A stretch of DNA of 64,000 nucleotides from Streptomyces sp. NRRL F-6676 (GTDB lineage: Bacteria; Actinomycetota; Actinomycetes; Streptomycetales; Streptomycetaceae): the NCBI RefSeq assembly GCF_000725625.1, contig NZ_JOHS01000016.1:62001-126000 (forward strand). Direction: 5' to 3'. A program made the translations under genes and the position numbers. Shown here piece by piece: positions 17,081 through 29,347 of this stretch. How positions within the stretch are numbered: the first letter of the stretch is position 1; each line of letters begins with the position of its first letter. The notes below the pieces were generated by a model. The model was given only the letters and a program-made list of their open reading frames with translations. It ran no database searches and was not told the origin of the DNA.

Positions 17081-18601
17081 ATGGCACGGATTGCGGTGAT
17101 CGGCGCCGGGATGGGCGCGATGGCGGCCGCCGCCCGGCTGGCCGTCGCGGGCCACCGGGTGACGGTGTACGAGCGTACGGAGACGTACGGCGGCGGGGTG
17201 CGCCGCTTCACGCGCGAGGGGTTCTCCTTCGACACCGGGCCGGGTCTGCTGCCGCTGCCGGCGGTCTGGCGGGATCTGTTCGTCAAGACGGGCAAGGAGC
17301 CGCTGGAGGAGTGCGTCGAGCTGGTGCAGGTGGACCCCGCCTCACGGCACGTCTTCGCGGACGGCACGGAGGTCGCGCTGCCCAACGCCTCGCGGGCGGG
17401 CGTCGTCGCGGCGCTGGACGCGGCGCTCGGCGCCGGGGCGGGGACGCGGTGGGGCGACTTCCTGGTGCGCGCCCGGGAGGCGTGGGACCGTACGCGGCGG
17501 CCGCTGCTGGAGGAGCCCCTGTGGGCCGACTGGCGGGTCCTCGGCGAGCGGGAGCCGTACCCGGCGGTGCCGCGCCGCCGGCTGCTGCGCACCCGTACGG
17601 CCGCGACGCTGGCCGAGGTCGGCGAGCTGGAGCTGGCCGATCCCCGGCTGGCCGCGCTGCTGGAGAGCCACGCCCTGGCCTGGGGGCTCGATCCGCGTAC
17701 GACGCCGGCGAGCGCGGCGGTGCTGCCGTACATGGAGCACGCGTTCGGGCTGTGGTACGTGCGCGGGGGGCTGCGGGAGCTGGCCCGCGCGGTGTACGAG
17801 CGGTGTCTGGCCCGCCGGGTGGAGTTCGCCTTCGGTGCGGAGGTCACCGGGGTGGTGGAGAAGGACGGCCGGGCGGTGGGCGTGGAGCTCGGTGACGGCA
17901 CGGTGGCCGAGGCGGAGCATGTGGTGGCCGGCGTCGATCCGGGGCGGCTGGCCGGGCTCGTGGGGCGTCCGCCGTGGCCGGACGGCGAGGTGGGGGCCGA
18001 CGTCGGGGCCGCCGGGGCCTCGGGGGCCGGGCGGTTCACGGTGCTCCTCGCGCTGCGCGGGGCGCGGGAGGGGGCGGTGGCGCACCGCACGGTCGTGCAC
18101 TCCCCCGACCGTGTCGCCGAGCTGGACTTCCTCGCCGGGCGTCTTCCGGCGGCGGCCGTGCGGCCGACGGTGAGTGTGCTGCGGCCGGACGACGCGGCGT
18201 TGCGGCCGGACGGTGCGCACGAGGCGGTGGTGGTGTCGGCGGCCGTGCCGGTGGGGGCCGACTGGAGCGCTCCCGAGGTTCGGGAGCGGTTCGCCGAGCG
18301 GATGGTCGAGGCGGCGGGCGCTGCCGTGCCGGGGCTGCGGACCCGGGAGTTGTGGCGGGAGGTGCGGTCGCCGGGAGAGACGGCGGTGGAGACGGGGGTG
18401 AGGTCGGGGGCGGTGCCGTGGCCCGCGTTCGCGGCGGGGGACGGCCGCTTCTTGCGGCCGTCCAATGTGACGGGGGTGGCGGGGGTCTTCGCGGTGGGGG
18501 GATGGGCCCAGCCGGGTGGGGGGTTGGCGCACGCGGGGATGTCCGGTGCGCTGGTCGCCGGGCTGGTGGTGGAGGGGCCCGGGTTCCGGGGCTCCCAGTA
18601 G
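17081..18601 (+). CDS. FAD-dependent phytoene-desaturase-like oxidoreductase
   Basis: A 506-residue flavoprotein of the phytoene dehydrogenase/NAD(P)-FAD oxidoreductase family. The N-terminus has the dinucleotide-binding fold (MARIAVIGAGMGAMAAAARL, then VTVYERTETYGGGVR), followed by the family motif FSFDTGPGLLPLP and, near the C-terminus, the FAD-closing GVFAVGGWAQPGGGLAHAGMSG. Although carotenoid desaturases share this architecture, no crt genes are nearby, so the substrate is unknown. The ATG at 17081 is preferred over one ten codons earlier because it starts the conserved fold and has a -10-like TACAGT 7 bases upstream, implying a leaderless mRNA. A candidate MacR operator lies upstream. 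Confidence 0.88.
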   Translation: MARIAVIGAGMGAMAAAARLAVAGHRVTVYERTETYGGGVRRFTREGFSFDTGPGLLPLPAVWRDLFVKTGKEPLEECVELVQVDPASRHVFADGTEVALPNASRAGVVAALDAALGAGAGTRWGDFLVRAREAWDRTRRPLLEEPLWADWRVLGEREPYPAVPRRRLLRTRTAATLAEVGELELADPRLAALLESHALAWGLDPRTTPASAAVLPYMEHAFGLWYVRGGLRELARAVYERCLARRVEFAFGAEVTGVVEKDGRAVGVELGDGTVAEAEHVVAGVDPGRLAGLVGRPPWPDGEVGADVGAAGASGAGRFTVLLALRGAREGAVAHRTVVHSPDRVAELDFLAGRLPAAAVRPTVSVLRPDDAALRPDGAHEAVVVSAAVPVGADWSAPEVRERFAERMVEAAGAAVPGLRTRELWREVRSPGETAVETGVRSGAVPWPAFAAGDGRFLRPSNVTGVAGVFAVGGWAQPGGGLAHAGMSGALVAGLVVEGPGFRGSQ

Positions 18602-18837
18602 CCCTCCCGGACGGGGGTTGTCGGGGGCGCGCGAGAGCTCGGGTGGGGCGGGTTCGTGGGCGGGGCGGGTTCGTGGGCGGGTGCGGGCGTGTCGCGGCTG
18701 GTCGCGCCCCCGCGGCGGAGCCGCGCGAGGACACAGCCCCCGCGCCCCTTCAGGGGGCGGCCGGTCCGTACGACGGAACAGCCCCGCTCCGTTGGAAGCG
18801 GGGCGCAGCCCCACGCCCCTGACGGGGCGCGGTGCCG
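18602..18837. repeat. Dispersed G+C-rich repeat, degenerate copy, between convergent genes
   Basis: Contains GCGCCCCCGCGGCGGAGCCGC, ACACAGCCCCCGCGCCCCTTCAGGGGGC and GGGGCGCAGCCCCACGCCCCTGACGGGGCG, the same modules as at 13.5 kb but with small insertions, plus a duplicated GGGCGGGTTCGTGGGCGGG at about 18645-18680. Probably a bidirectional terminator. Confidence 0.65.
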
Positions 18838-19761
18838 TCAGTAGCGGTACTGGTCGTCGTAGCCCTGGCCGTTGGGGTTGTTCTGGTAGGGGTAGGACTG
18901 CTCGGGGGGGAGTTCGCCGCCGTAGGTGTCTTCCGTGTTGCGCTGCTGGGGGACCCAGACGCCGCCGGGCGGGGTCTCTCCGTAGCCGCCGGGGGCTCCC
19001 GCCGCCGTGCCGTACTGGTCCTGCTCCTGGCCGTAGCCCTGCTGGCCGTACTGCTGTTCCCCGTAGCCGGCGCCGGTGTCGTAGGCGCCGCCCTCCGGGT
19101 ACGCCGAGGCGCCGATGTACGGGTCGGAGTAGGCCCCGTACTGCTGCTGCCCGGCGTCGTAGCCGTAGCCCTGCTGGTCGTAGGAGTAGCCGTCGTAGCC
19201 GTACCCCTGCTGCTGGGCGCCGGCCGCGTTCGAGGCGGCGGCGTAGGCGGCGTCGGTGTAGACGCCGTACGTGCCGGTCTCGTCGGGCATCGGCTGCGGC
19301 TCGTAGACCGCCGTCGCCTCGGCCGGGCTCTCCGCGCCCGCGGGCCGCGCCGGGGTGAAGACGTCGTCGCGGTCGTCGTCGAAGGACTCGGCCTGCTGCT
19401 CGTACGTTCCGGAGACGGCATCGTCCTCCGGCCCGAACTCGGTGGGGTCCGGCTCCGGCGGGGGGTTCTCGCCGCGCCGCCGCTTGCTGCCGCCAGGCTC
19501 CCGCTTGGGGTGCCCGACGGCCCAGCCCGCCGCGAAGCCGCGGCGGAACGACAGCGTCACATACGTCTGTCCGACGGCGAACGCCGCGGCGCCCAGACCG
19601 ATCACCAGGACGGACGGCACCAGCACGCCGAGGACGACGAGGAGGAAGCCGCCGAAGGCGAGCAGCCGCCAGCGCAGCCGTGCCTTGTACTGCAACAGCA
19701 CCTCGCCGAGCAGCCACAGCGCGACGATGCCGAACGCGATGTAGAGGACCGTCCAGCCCAT
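18838..19761 (-). CDS. Membrane protein with long Tyr/Gln/Gly-rich tail
   Basis: A 307-residue protein of unknown function. The first ~85 residues hold two or three hydrophobic helices (MGWTVLYIAFGIVALWLLGE, LLAFGGFLLVVLGVLVPSVL) and a short basic stretch. From about residue 110 the rest is low complexity, acidic then rich in Tyr, Gln and Gly, with repeated QQGYGYD and QQYG words. Such tails are usually disordered and can self-associate. The ATG has GGGAGAGGGG six bases upstream. It is the next gene after metF on the same strand and could be cotranscribed with it. Confidence 0.85.
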   Translation of the reverse strand: MGWTVLYIAFGIVALWLLGEVLLQYKARLRWRLLAFGGFLLVVLGVLVPSVLVIGLGAAAFAVGQTYVTLSFRRGFAAGWAVGHPKREPGGSKRRRGENPPPEPDPTEFGPEDDAVSGTYEQQAESFDDDRDDVFTPARPAGAESPAEATAVYEPQPMPDETGTYGVYTDAAYAAASNAAGAQQQGYGYDGYSYDQQGYGYDAGQQQYGAYSDPYIGASAYPEGGAYDTGAGYGEQQYGQQGYGQEQDQYGTAAGAPGGYGETPPGGVWVPQQRNTEDTYGGELPPEQSYPYQNNPNGQGYDDQYRY

Positions 19762-19817
19762 GTACGCCCCTCTCCCTGTGGTCGCTACGCAGTGTGTCGT
19801 ACGACGATGCGACCGGT

Positions 19818-20750
<933 letters not shown>

Positions 20751-20870
20751 TTAGCCAGGGGTGTGCGGTCCCCCAACCGGACGGCGGACATTTGTCTTGT
20801 TTGCCGGGTTGTTGTCCACCCCTCGGACACTCTCGGACACTCCCGGGCACCGGATCCGGCCGACCCGTCG

Positions 20871-21521
20871 TCACCGGGCGTGGCGGAGCCGTTCCGCGAA
20901 CTCGGCCGCGGCCGCCCCGGGATCGTCGGCCTCCGTGAGGGCACGGACGACGACGACCCGGCGGGCGCCGGCCTCCAGCACCTCGTCGAGGTTGCCGAGG
21001 TCGATGCCTCCGATCGCGAACCAGGGGCGGTCGGTGCCGAGCGCGGCGGTGTGCCGGACCAGGTCGAGGCCGGGGGCCGGGCGGCCGGGCTTGGTGGGGG
21101 TGGGCCAGCAGGGGCCGGTGCAGAAGTAGTCCACGCCGTCCTGGACGGCGGCGGCCTCGGCCTCCGCGGCCGAGTGCGTGGAGCGGCCGACGAGGGTGCC
21201 GTCGCCGAGGATCGCGCGGGCGGCGGGCACCGGGAGGTCGCCCTGGCCCAGGTGCAGGACGTCGGCGCCGGCGGCGTGGGCGACGTCCGCGCGGTCGTTC
21301 ACCGCGAGCAGGCGCCCGTGGCGGGCGCAGGCCTCGGCGAAGACCTCCAGGTGCGCCAGTTCCTCGGCCGCCTCCATGCCCTTGTCGCGGAGCTGCACGA
21401 TGTCCACGCCGGCGGCGAGGACCGCGTCCAGGAACTCGGGGAGGTCCCCCTGGCGCGTGCGGGCGTCCGTGCACAGGTAGAGCAGGGCGTCGTCGAGGCG
21501 GGCGCGGACGGTGTCGGGCAC
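20871..21521 (-). CDS. thiE: Thiamine-phosphate synthase
   Basis: Couples HMP-pyrophosphate with thiazole phosphate to give thiamine monophosphate. The 216-residue TIM barrel has [40 protein letters not shown], the loop [33 protein letters not shown] and the closing [23 protein letters not shown] start preceded by GGGGGAGC at 8 bases is well supported. It is separate from, and opposite to, the thiOSG operon at 24 kb, and I see no TPP riboswitch before it. Confidence 0.95.
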   Translation of the reverse strand: MPDTVRARLDDALLYLCTDARTRQGDLPEFLDAVLAAGVDIVQLRDKGMEAAEELAHLEVFAEACARHGRLLAVNDRADVAHAAGADVLHLGQGDLPVPAARAILGDGTLVGRSTHSAAEAEAAAVQDGVDYFCTGPCWPTPTKPGRPAPGLDLVRHTAALGTDRPWFAIGGIDLGNLDEVLEAGARRVVVVRALTEADDPGAAAAEFAERLRHAR

Positions 21522-21588
21522 GGTGGGGCTCCCCCGGGTGGTTCTCGTTGTTCTCCGGGCCGCCCTCCGTGCGGGCGGCGCGGTCGGC

Positions 21589-21625
21589 GGCGTACGGGCC
21601 GTCCGCGGTGGGCGGCCCGTACGCC
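21589..21625 (-). terminator. Perfect 13-bp hairpin after the Rv2175c-like gene
   Basis: GGCGTACGGGCCG (21589-21601) and its exact complement (21613-21625) flank an 11-base loop, 20 bases after the stop of the gene on the minus strand. Confidence 0.7.
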
Positions 21626-21644
21626 GGAGGTTACGTCCCCGGGG

Positions 21645-22010
21645 TCAGACGGCGAGCGCCTGGGCCCGGCGCTTCACCTCCGTGCCGCGGTTCTCGCCGA
21701 GCGCCTGCGCGGGGGTGCCGGGCAGGCTCGGGTCCGTCGTGAAGAGCCACTCCAGCATCTCTTCGTCCGTGAAGCCGTCGTCCCGCAGGAGCGTCAGGGT
21801 GCCGGACAGGCCCTTGACGACCTTGTCCCCGTCGATGAAGGCGGCGGGGACGTGCAGTGCGCGGTTCTCACCCCGGCGTACGGCGATGAGCTGGCCCTCC
21901 TTGACCAGCTGGCGAACGCGGGTCACCTCGACGCCGAGCTGCTCGGCGATGTCGGGGAGGGTGAGCCAGGCGGGGACGAGAGCATCGATCTTTGCGTCAA
22001 TCTCGGTCAC
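21645..22010 (-). CDS. Rv2175c-family DNA-binding protein
   Basis: A 121-residue protein with an N-terminal winged helix-turn-helix (WLTLPDIAEQLGVEVTRVRQLVKEGQL, about 15-41) and the C-terminal domain typical of Rv2175c (RDDGFTDEEMLEWLFTTDPSLPGTPAQAL). In mycobacteria Rv2175c is adjacent to, and phosphorylated by, the kinase PknL; here a PASTA kinase of the same kind lies 4.4 kb away, so the relationship may be preserved. The GTG start begins conserved sequence but has no clear ribosome site. Confidence 0.9.
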   Translation of the reverse strand: MTEIDAKIDALVPAWLTLPDIAEQLGVEVTRVRQLVKEGQLIAVRRGENRALHVPAAFIDGDKVVKGLSGTLTLLRDDGFTDEEMLEWLFTTDPSLPGTPAQALGENRGTEVKRRAQALAV

Positions 22011-22099
22011 GGAACCAAGCGTGCCATTGTCGACTGACAGCCGGAAGCGGGACCGGCCAGTCGTGGGACACGGTGGCCGCCCGGGGGCGCCTCACAGCT

Positions 22100-22175
22100 C
22101 GGGTTCCGGGTGCCCGGGGTCCGAGGGGCGGAGCCCTTGAAGGGACGGGAAGAGCAGGGGCGGCGGGGCCGAGGA
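22100..22175. repeat. Dispersed repeat, short copy
   Basis: Contains GAGGGGCGGAGCCCTTGAAGG followed by GACGGGAAGAGCAGGGGCGGCGGGGCCGA, the same block seen at 36.3, 47.9 and 54.1 kb. It lies just after the stop of the minus-strand flavoprotein gene. Confidence 0.7.
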
Positions 22176-22183
22176 AAGAACGC

Positions 22184-23404
22184 CTACGCCACCGCCCGCT
22201 TCAAAGGGCGCGCCGGGTCCGTGAGGAGCCCCGGGTCCATCACCGCCCCCGCCTCGATCAGCCGGCGCCCCTGCGCCAGGTCACGCGGCCGGCCCACCGC
22301 CAGCAACGCCACCAGCCGCCCGTCCCGCAACCAGCACACCGACCACGCCGCCCCGGCGGAATCCCCCCGCCACACCAGCTCGTCCGCCCCCACGTGATGC
22401 CCCGCGTACTGCACGAACCGTCCGAACTGCTCCGACCAGAAGTACGGCACCGGGTCGTACGCCACCCCCGCGTCCCCCACGACGTTCGCCGCCACCGTCC
22501 GCGGCCCCTGCAACGCGTTGTCCCAGTGGTGCACGAGCAACCGCTCCCCGTACCGCGCCGAGGGGAAGGACGCGCAGTCGCCGACCGCGTACACGTCCGC
22601 CACGGACGTGCGCAGCCGGTCGTCGGCGAGCACCTCCCCGTGCGCACCGAGCGCGATCCCGGACCCGGCCAGCCACCCGGTCGCGGGCCGCGCACCGATG
22701 CCGACGACGACCGCCCCGGCCGGCACCCGCGAGCCGTCGTCGAGGACGACCGCCCCGGGCTCGACACGCGCCACGCGCGCGTGCGTGCGCAGCACGGCCC
22801 CGCTGTCGGCGTACCAGCGGGCCATCGGCGCCGCGACCTCGGCCGGCAGCGCCTCCGCGAGCGGCCGGCCGGCGGCCTCCACGACGGTCACCGCGCACCC
22901 CGCCTCCCGGGCGGCCGTGGCGAACTCGGCGCCGATCCACCCCGCCCCGACGACCACGACGTCGTGCTGGTCCGCGAGCACCGGGCGCAGCCGTTCGGCA
23001 TCGTCCAGGGTGCGCAGCAGATGCACCCCCGGCACGCCCTCGGTGCCCGGGAGCCGGACCGGTTCGGCGCCGGTCGCGAGGACGAGCACGTCGTAGGGGA
23101 CGGGCCCGTCGGCGGTGTCCAGTTCGTGGTCGCCGGGGCGCACCCCGAGGACCTCGCGGCCGAGCCGCAGTCCGATGCCGAGCGCCTCGAAGTCGATGTC
23201 GAAGGCGGAGCCCTCCGCCTTGCCGAGCAGGACCGCCTTGGACAGCGGCGGCCGGTCGTAGGGCTGGTGCGGTTCCGCGCCGATCACGGTCACGGGGCCG
23301 GTGAACCCCTGTTCGCGCAGGGCGACCGCGGTCTGTACGCCCGCCATGCCCGCGCCCGCGACCACGATCCGCCGCTCCGCCCGTTCCCTCGCCTGCTCGC
23401 TCAC
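22184..23404 (-). CDS. Ferredoxin-reductase-type NAD(P)/FAD-dependent oxidoreductase
   Basis: A 406-residue two-dinucleotide-fold flavoprotein. The FAD site is IVVAGAGMAGVQTAVALREQ (about 13-32) with PYDRPPLSKAVLLGK; the NAD(P) site is DVVVVGAGWIGAEFATAARE (about 147-166); YAVGDCAS near residue 275 closes FAD. The C-terminal reductase domain ends with the short ARPLKRAVA. Such enzymes pass electrons from NAD(P)H to a ferredoxin or rubredoxin partner that often serves a P450; none is adjacent, so the physiological partner is unknown. GTG start with GAGGTG at 8 bases. In the same direction as the small barrel gene upstream. Confidence 0.9.
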   Translation of the reverse strand: MSEQARERAERRIVVAGAGMAGVQTAVALREQGFTGPVTVIGAEPHQPYDRPPLSKAVLLGKAEGSAFDIDFEALGIGLRLGREVLGVRPGDHELDTADGPVPYDVLVLATGAEPVRLPGTEGVPGVHLLRTLDDAERLRPVLADQHDVVVVGAGWIGAEFATAAREAGCAVTVVEAAGRPLAEALPAEVAAPMARWYADSGAVLRTHARVARVEPGAVVLDDGSRVPAGAVVVGIGARPATGWLAGSGIALGAHGEVLADDRLRTSVADVYAVGDCASFPSARYGERLLVHHWDNALQGPRTVAANVVGDAGVAYDPVPYFWSEQFGRFVQYAGHHVGADELVWRGDSAGAAWSVCWLRDGRLVALLAVGRPRDLAQGRRLIEAGAVMDPGLLTDPARPLKRAVA

Positions 23405-23490
23405 CTGTTCACCTCAGTGTTTCCCACGGCTGCCCGCCGTGGACCTCGTGCCCGGACACCACCGTCGGATACCGCCTTCGGATACCCGTC

Positions 23491-23832
23491 TCAGCCGGGT
23501 ATCTGCTCCACCACGCTCGTCCCGCTGCCCTCCTGGGACTCCCATTCCCATGTCTCCTCCAGGCGCACGCGCCCGTCGGGCAGGGCGACGACGCGGGAGA
23601 CGCAGTGTCCCGAGGAGGTGCTGCCGTCGTGCTTGAGCTGCACGTAACGGAAGTCGAGCCGGTCGCCCGCGCGGGTGCCCACGAGGTGGCCGCGGACCAC
23701 GTCGCCGCCCGCGTACTCGGCCCAGATCTCGCCGTCCTTCTCGTGGTACGAGAAGCGGGTACGGGTGCCCACCTGGCCCGGTGCCTGGTCGGCGACCGGG
23801 GCGAGGACGAGTCCGTCGAGCGAGGGCGTCAT
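23491..23832 (-). CDS. Small lipocalin-like conserved hypothetical protein
   Basis: A 113-residue protein with no membrane or signal segment, predicted as mostly beta strands: TRTRFSYHEKDGEIWAEYAG, GHLVGTRAGDRLDFRYVQLK, SSGHCVSRVVALPDGRVRLEETWEWESQEG. Similar proteins are sometimes labelled N-acetylglutamate synthase in databases, but this one has no acetyltransferase motif, and the pattern is more like a small ligand-binding barrel. Divergent from the thiazole operon, with which it shares an upstream region. Function unknown. Confidence 0.75.
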   Translation of the reverse strand: MTPSLDGLVLAPVADQAPGQVGTRTRFSYHEKDGEIWAEYAGGDVVRGHLVGTRAGDRLDFRYVQLKHDGSTSSGHCVSRVVALPDGRVRLEETWEWESQEGSGTSVVEQIPG

Positions 23833-23869
23833 GGTGCGGGGCTCCCTGTGGGGGTCGAGCGGGAAGGGC

Positions 23870-23978
23870 TAGGCTGGCCACCGTAAAGCACCCGCGGGAG
23901 CCCGGACGTACCGGGCTGAGAGGGAGGCTGCGGCCTCCGACCGTACGAACCTGATCCGGGTCATGCCGGCGAAGGGAG
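23870..23978 (+). promoter_or_regulatory. TPP riboswitch (THI element) with upstream -10 TAGGCT
   Basis: The conserved THI-box words are all present: GCGGGAGC at 23894, CTGAGAGGG at 23936-ward side of the first helix (CCGGGCTGAGAGGGAGG, about 23911-23927), then ACCGTACGAACCTGATCCGG and GTCATGCCGGCGAAGGGAG, ending about 23978. The GGGAGGAG that serves as the thiO ribosome site (23974-23981) overlaps the 3' helix, so thiamine pyrophosphate probably blocks translation. No separate terminator hairpin is seen. TAGGCT at 23870-23875 is a plausible -10 element. Confidence 0.93.
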
Positions 23979-23991
23979 GAGCTGGACGCCC

Positions 23992-26212
<2,221 letters not shown>

Positions 26213-26412
26213 GGGGCGGGGTCGCCCGGTGAGGGGCGCCGGGCACCGCGCGGGAATCCGCGCGGGCGGCCGCACACCGCCCGCACTCGCCCGCGCACCG
26301 GACTCCCGGGTTTCCCCGGGTTCCTCCGTGCACGTCACAGGTGTGCTGCGGTCCCGTACCGGGTTCTGCGGGGCCGTAAGGAGTGTCGGTGGGGGCTCGT
26401 AGACTCGCTCGC

Positions 26413-28380
26413 GTGGATACGACCCTTCAGGACCCCCTCGTCGGGCAGGTGCTCGACGGCCGCTATCGCGTGGACGCGCGGATCGCCGCCGGCGGGATGG
26501 CCACGGTGTACCGGGCCCTGGACACCCGCCTGGACCGGGTGCTCGCGCTCAAGGTGATGCACCCCTCGCTCGCCGCCGACGGCTCCTTCGTGGAGCGGTT
26601 CATCCGCGAGGCGAAGTCCGTGGCGCGCCTGGACCACCCGAACGTCGTCCAGGTGTTCGACCAGGGCACCGACGGGTCGTATGTGTACCTGGCCATGGAG
26701 TACATCGCCGGCTGCACCCTGCGTGACGTGCTGCGCGAGCGCGGGGCGCTGCGACCGCGCGCCGCCCTCGACATCCTGGAGCCCGTGCTGGCCGCGCTCG
26801 GCGCCGCGCACCGGGCCGGGTTCGTGCACCGGGACATGAAGCCGGAGAACGTCCTCATAGGGGACGACGGCCGGGTCAAGGTGGCCGACTTCGGCCTGGT
26901 CCGGGCCGTGGACACGGTGACCAGCACCACCGATGCCGTCCTCGGCACGGTCTCCTATCTCGCCCCCGAGCAGATCGAGCACGGCACGGCCGACCCCCGG
27001 GTCGACGTCTACGCGTGCGGGGTACTGCTCCACGAGATGCTCACCGGCGCCAAGCCGCACTCCGGGGACACCCCCGCACAGGTGCTCTACCGGCACCTCC
27101 ACGAGGACGTGCCGCCGCCCTCGGCCGTCGTCCCGGGGATGGCGTACGAGCTGGACGAGCTGGTCCTCTCCGCCACCGCCCGCAACCCCGAGCTGCGCCC
27201 GGCCGACGCGGCCGCGCTGCTCGGCGAGGTGCTGCGGGTGCGCTCCGCGCTCGACCCCGCCCGGCTGGACGCGGTACCGCCGGGGGCGCTGGCGGCAGGG
27301 TCCGGCGGGCACGACAACGCCGAGGACCGTACGAGCGTGATCCCGCGCGCGCTGACGGTCGTGCGGCCGCTGCTGGTGAACGAGGCCGGCGAGGTGGGGA
27401 GCGGCTTCGACGGCGGCGGGGAGAACCGGACCAGCCGGCTGGAGAGTCCGCCGGTGCCGCCCGCGCCCGGCCGCCGCGGCGGGAGACCGCGGTCGCGGCG
27501 GGGGCTCGTCGCGGTCGTGGCCGTCGTACTGCTGGTGCTCGGCGTCGGCACGGGCGTCTGGTACATCAACTCGGGGCAGTTCACCAAGGTGCCGCCGGTG
27601 CTCGCCAAGACGGAGGCCCAGGCCAGGGACCAGCTCGACGACGCCGGGCTCGACGTCGGGAAGATCGAACACGCGTACAGCGACACGGTCGCCAAGGGCA
27701 GGGTCATCAGCAGCGACCCCGCGCCGGCGGCGCGGATCCGCAGCCACGACTCGGTGTCGCTGACGGTGTCCGACGGGCCGGAGACGGTGAAGGTGCCGGA
27801 CCTCAAGGGGCAGACCCTGGCGGACGCGCGGGCGAAGCTGAAGGAGGAGGGGCTGGCCGCGGGCATGGTGACGCGTGCCTTCAGCGAGGACGTGCCGAAG
27901 GGCCGGGTCGTCGGGACCGACCCGGACGCCGGGACCGAGCGGCACGGGGGGTCCGCGATCGCGCTCACCGTCAGCCGGGGGCGTGCGGTGGAGGTGCCGG
28001 ACGTGGCGGGGTCCTCGCTCCAGGACGCACGGGAGGAGCTGACGGACGCCGGGCTGAAGGTGAAGGTCGCCGAGCGGCGGGTGGCGTCCGAGTTCGATGC
28101 GGGGCAGGTGGCGGCGGTGTCGCCCGGCGCGGGGAAGAAGGTCGCCGAGGGCGACACGGTGACGGTGACCGTGTCCAAGGGGCGTAAGCGGGTGGAGGTG
28201 CCGGATGTCGTCGGTTCGAGTGCGGGGGACGCGCGGGACGCGCTCGAGGCGGCGGGGTTCGAGGTCGACGAGGACCGGGGGTTCCTGGATCTGTTCGGCG
28301 GGGACACGGTGAAGAGCCAGTCGGTGAAGGGCGGCGAGAAGGCGCCGTACGGCTCGAAAATTACGATCAAGCTGGGCTGA
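26413..28380 (+). CDS. PASTA-domain Ser/Thr protein kinase (PknB/PknL type)
   Basis: A membrane receptor kinase. The 655 residues contain an N-terminal kinase domain with IAAGGMATVYRA (glycine loop), LALKVM (lysine), VHRDMKPENVLI (catalytic loop) and KVADFGLVRA; a charged linker; one membrane helix (about 360-380, LVAVVAVVLLVLGVGTGVWY); and four PASTA units outside the cell, starting at VPPVLAKTEAQARDQL, VPDLKGQTLADAR, VPDVAGSSLQDAR and VPDVVGSSAGDAR. PASTA units bind peptidoglycan fragments, linking the kinase to wall growth. The GTG start has no ribosome site, but TAGACT lies 7 bases upstream, so the message is probably leaderless. By synteny it matches PknL, whose substrate Rv2175c has a homologue at 21.6 kb. 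Confidence 0.95.
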   Translation: MDTTLQDPLVGQVLDGRYRVDARIAAGGMATVYRALDTRLDRVLALKVMHPSLAADGSFVERFIREAKSVARLDHPNVVQVFDQGTDGSYVYLAMEYIAGCTLRDVLRERGALRPRAALDILEPVLAALGAAHRAGFVHRDMKPENVLIGDDGRVKVADFGLVRAVDTVTSTTDAVLGTVSYLAPEQIEHGTADPRVDVYACGVLLHEMLTGAKPHSGDTPAQVLYRHLHEDVPPPSAVVPGMAYELDELVLSATARNPELRPADAAALLGEVLRVRSALDPARLDAVPPGALAAGSGGHDNAEDRTSVIPRALTVVRPLLVNEAGEVGSGFDGGGENRTSRLESPPVPPAPGRRGGRPRSRRGLVAVVAVVLLVLGVGTGVWYINSGQFTKVPPVLAKTEAQARDQLDDAGLDVGKIEHAYSDTVAKGRVISSDPAPAARIRSHDSVSLTVSDGPETVKVPDLKGQTLADARAKLKEEGLAAGMVTRAFSEDVPKGRVVGTDPDAGTERHGGSAIALTVSRGRAVEVPDVAGSSLQDAREELTDAGLKVKVAERRVASEFDAGQVAAVSPGAGKKVAEGDTVTVTVSKGRKRVEVPDVVGSSAGDARDALEAAGFEVDEDRGFLDLFGGDTVKSQSVKGGEKAPYGSKITIKLG

Positions 28381-28452
28381 CCCTGGCCGGAGGTGCGCGG
28401 AGGATTCCTCGCCCCGGCGGGGGCGGGGAAAAGCGCGTGCGACCCTTGAGGC

Positions 28453-29325
28453 GTGGTCGCATCCCCCTCACCCCGTAACCCCATCGGCGCGCACATCCCC
28501 GTCGCCGGCGGTCTCCACCGCGTAGGGCTGCCCTACGCCCACGACCTCGCCGCCGAGGCCGTCCAGGTGTTCGTCGCCAACCCCCGCGGCTGGGCCACCC
28601 CCACCGGCAGCCCCCGCGAGGACGAGGCCTTCCGCGAGGCGTGCGCCACGCACGGCATCCCCGCGTACGTCCACGCCCCGTACCTGATCAACTTCGGCTC
28701 CCACACCGAGGCCACCGTCGAACGCTCCGTCGAGTCACTGCGCCACTCCCTCCGCCGCGCCCGCGCCCTCGGCGCCCTCGGCGTCGTCGTCCACACCGGC
28801 AGCGCCACCGGCGGCCGCGATCGCGCCGTCGCCCTCAAGCAGGTCCGCGAGCGGCTGCTCCCGCTCCTGGAGGAGCTGGACCACGACGACGACCCGTATC
28901 TGCTGCTGGAGTCCACCGCGGGCCAGGGCGCCTCGCTCTGCTCCCGCACCTGGGACTTCGGCCCGTACTTCGACGCCCTGGACGCCCACCCCCGCCTCGG
29001 CGTCTGCCTGGACACCTGCCACGTCTTCGCCGCCGGCCACGACCTGACCGGCCCGCACGGCGCCCACCAGACCCTCGACCTGCTGGTGGAGACCGTCGGC
29101 CCCGGCCGGCTCAAGCTCATCCACGCCAACGACTCCAAGGACGTCGTCGGCGCCCACAAGGACCGGCACGCGGGCATCGGGGACGGGCACATCGGCGAGG
29201 ACCCGTTCCGCGCGCTGATGACCCACCCCGCCACCGAGGGCGTCCCGCTGGTCATCGAGACGCCCGGCGGCAAGGAGGGCCACACGGCGGACGTCGCCCG
29301 GCTCAAGAAGCTCCGCGAGGGCTGA
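28453..29325 (+). CDS. nfo: Deoxyribonuclease IV (endonuclease IV)
   Basis: An AP endonuclease of base-excision repair with a tri-zinc TIM barrel. The 290 residues show IGAHIPVAGGLHRV, VQVFVANPRGW, YVHAPYLINFGS, the metal-binding LLLESTAGQGASLCSR, GVCLDTCHVFAAGHDL, LIHANDSKDVVGAHKDRHAGIGDGHIG and PLVIETPGG, i.e. all the family metal-ligand blocks. The GTG start gives a 10-residue lead; only a weak GAGG precedes it. It follows the kinase gene by 72 bases and may be cotranscribed. Confidence 0.95.
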   Translation: MVASPSPRNPIGAHIPVAGGLHRVGLPYAHDLAAEAVQVFVANPRGWATPTGSPREDEAFREACATHGIPAYVHAPYLINFGSHTEATVERSVESLRHSLRRARALGALGVVVHTGSATGGRDRAVALKQVRERLLPLLEELDHDDDPYLLLESTAGQGASLCSRTWDFGPYFDALDAHPRLGVCLDTCHVFAAGHDLTGPHGAHQTLDLLVETVGPGRLKLIHANDSKDVVGAHKDRHAGIGDGHIGEDPFRALMTHPATEGVPLVIETPGGKEGHTADVARLKKLREG

Positions 29326-29347
29326 GAATCCCGGAACCCGGAGCGGC

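Noticed and set aside
17081-18601. Carotenoid desaturase (crtI)
   Set aside because: The fold is shared, but there are no carotenoid genes around and the family is broad.
23491-23832. N-acetylglutamate synthase
   Set aside because: Too short and without GNAT motifs; the label seems to be a database carry-over.
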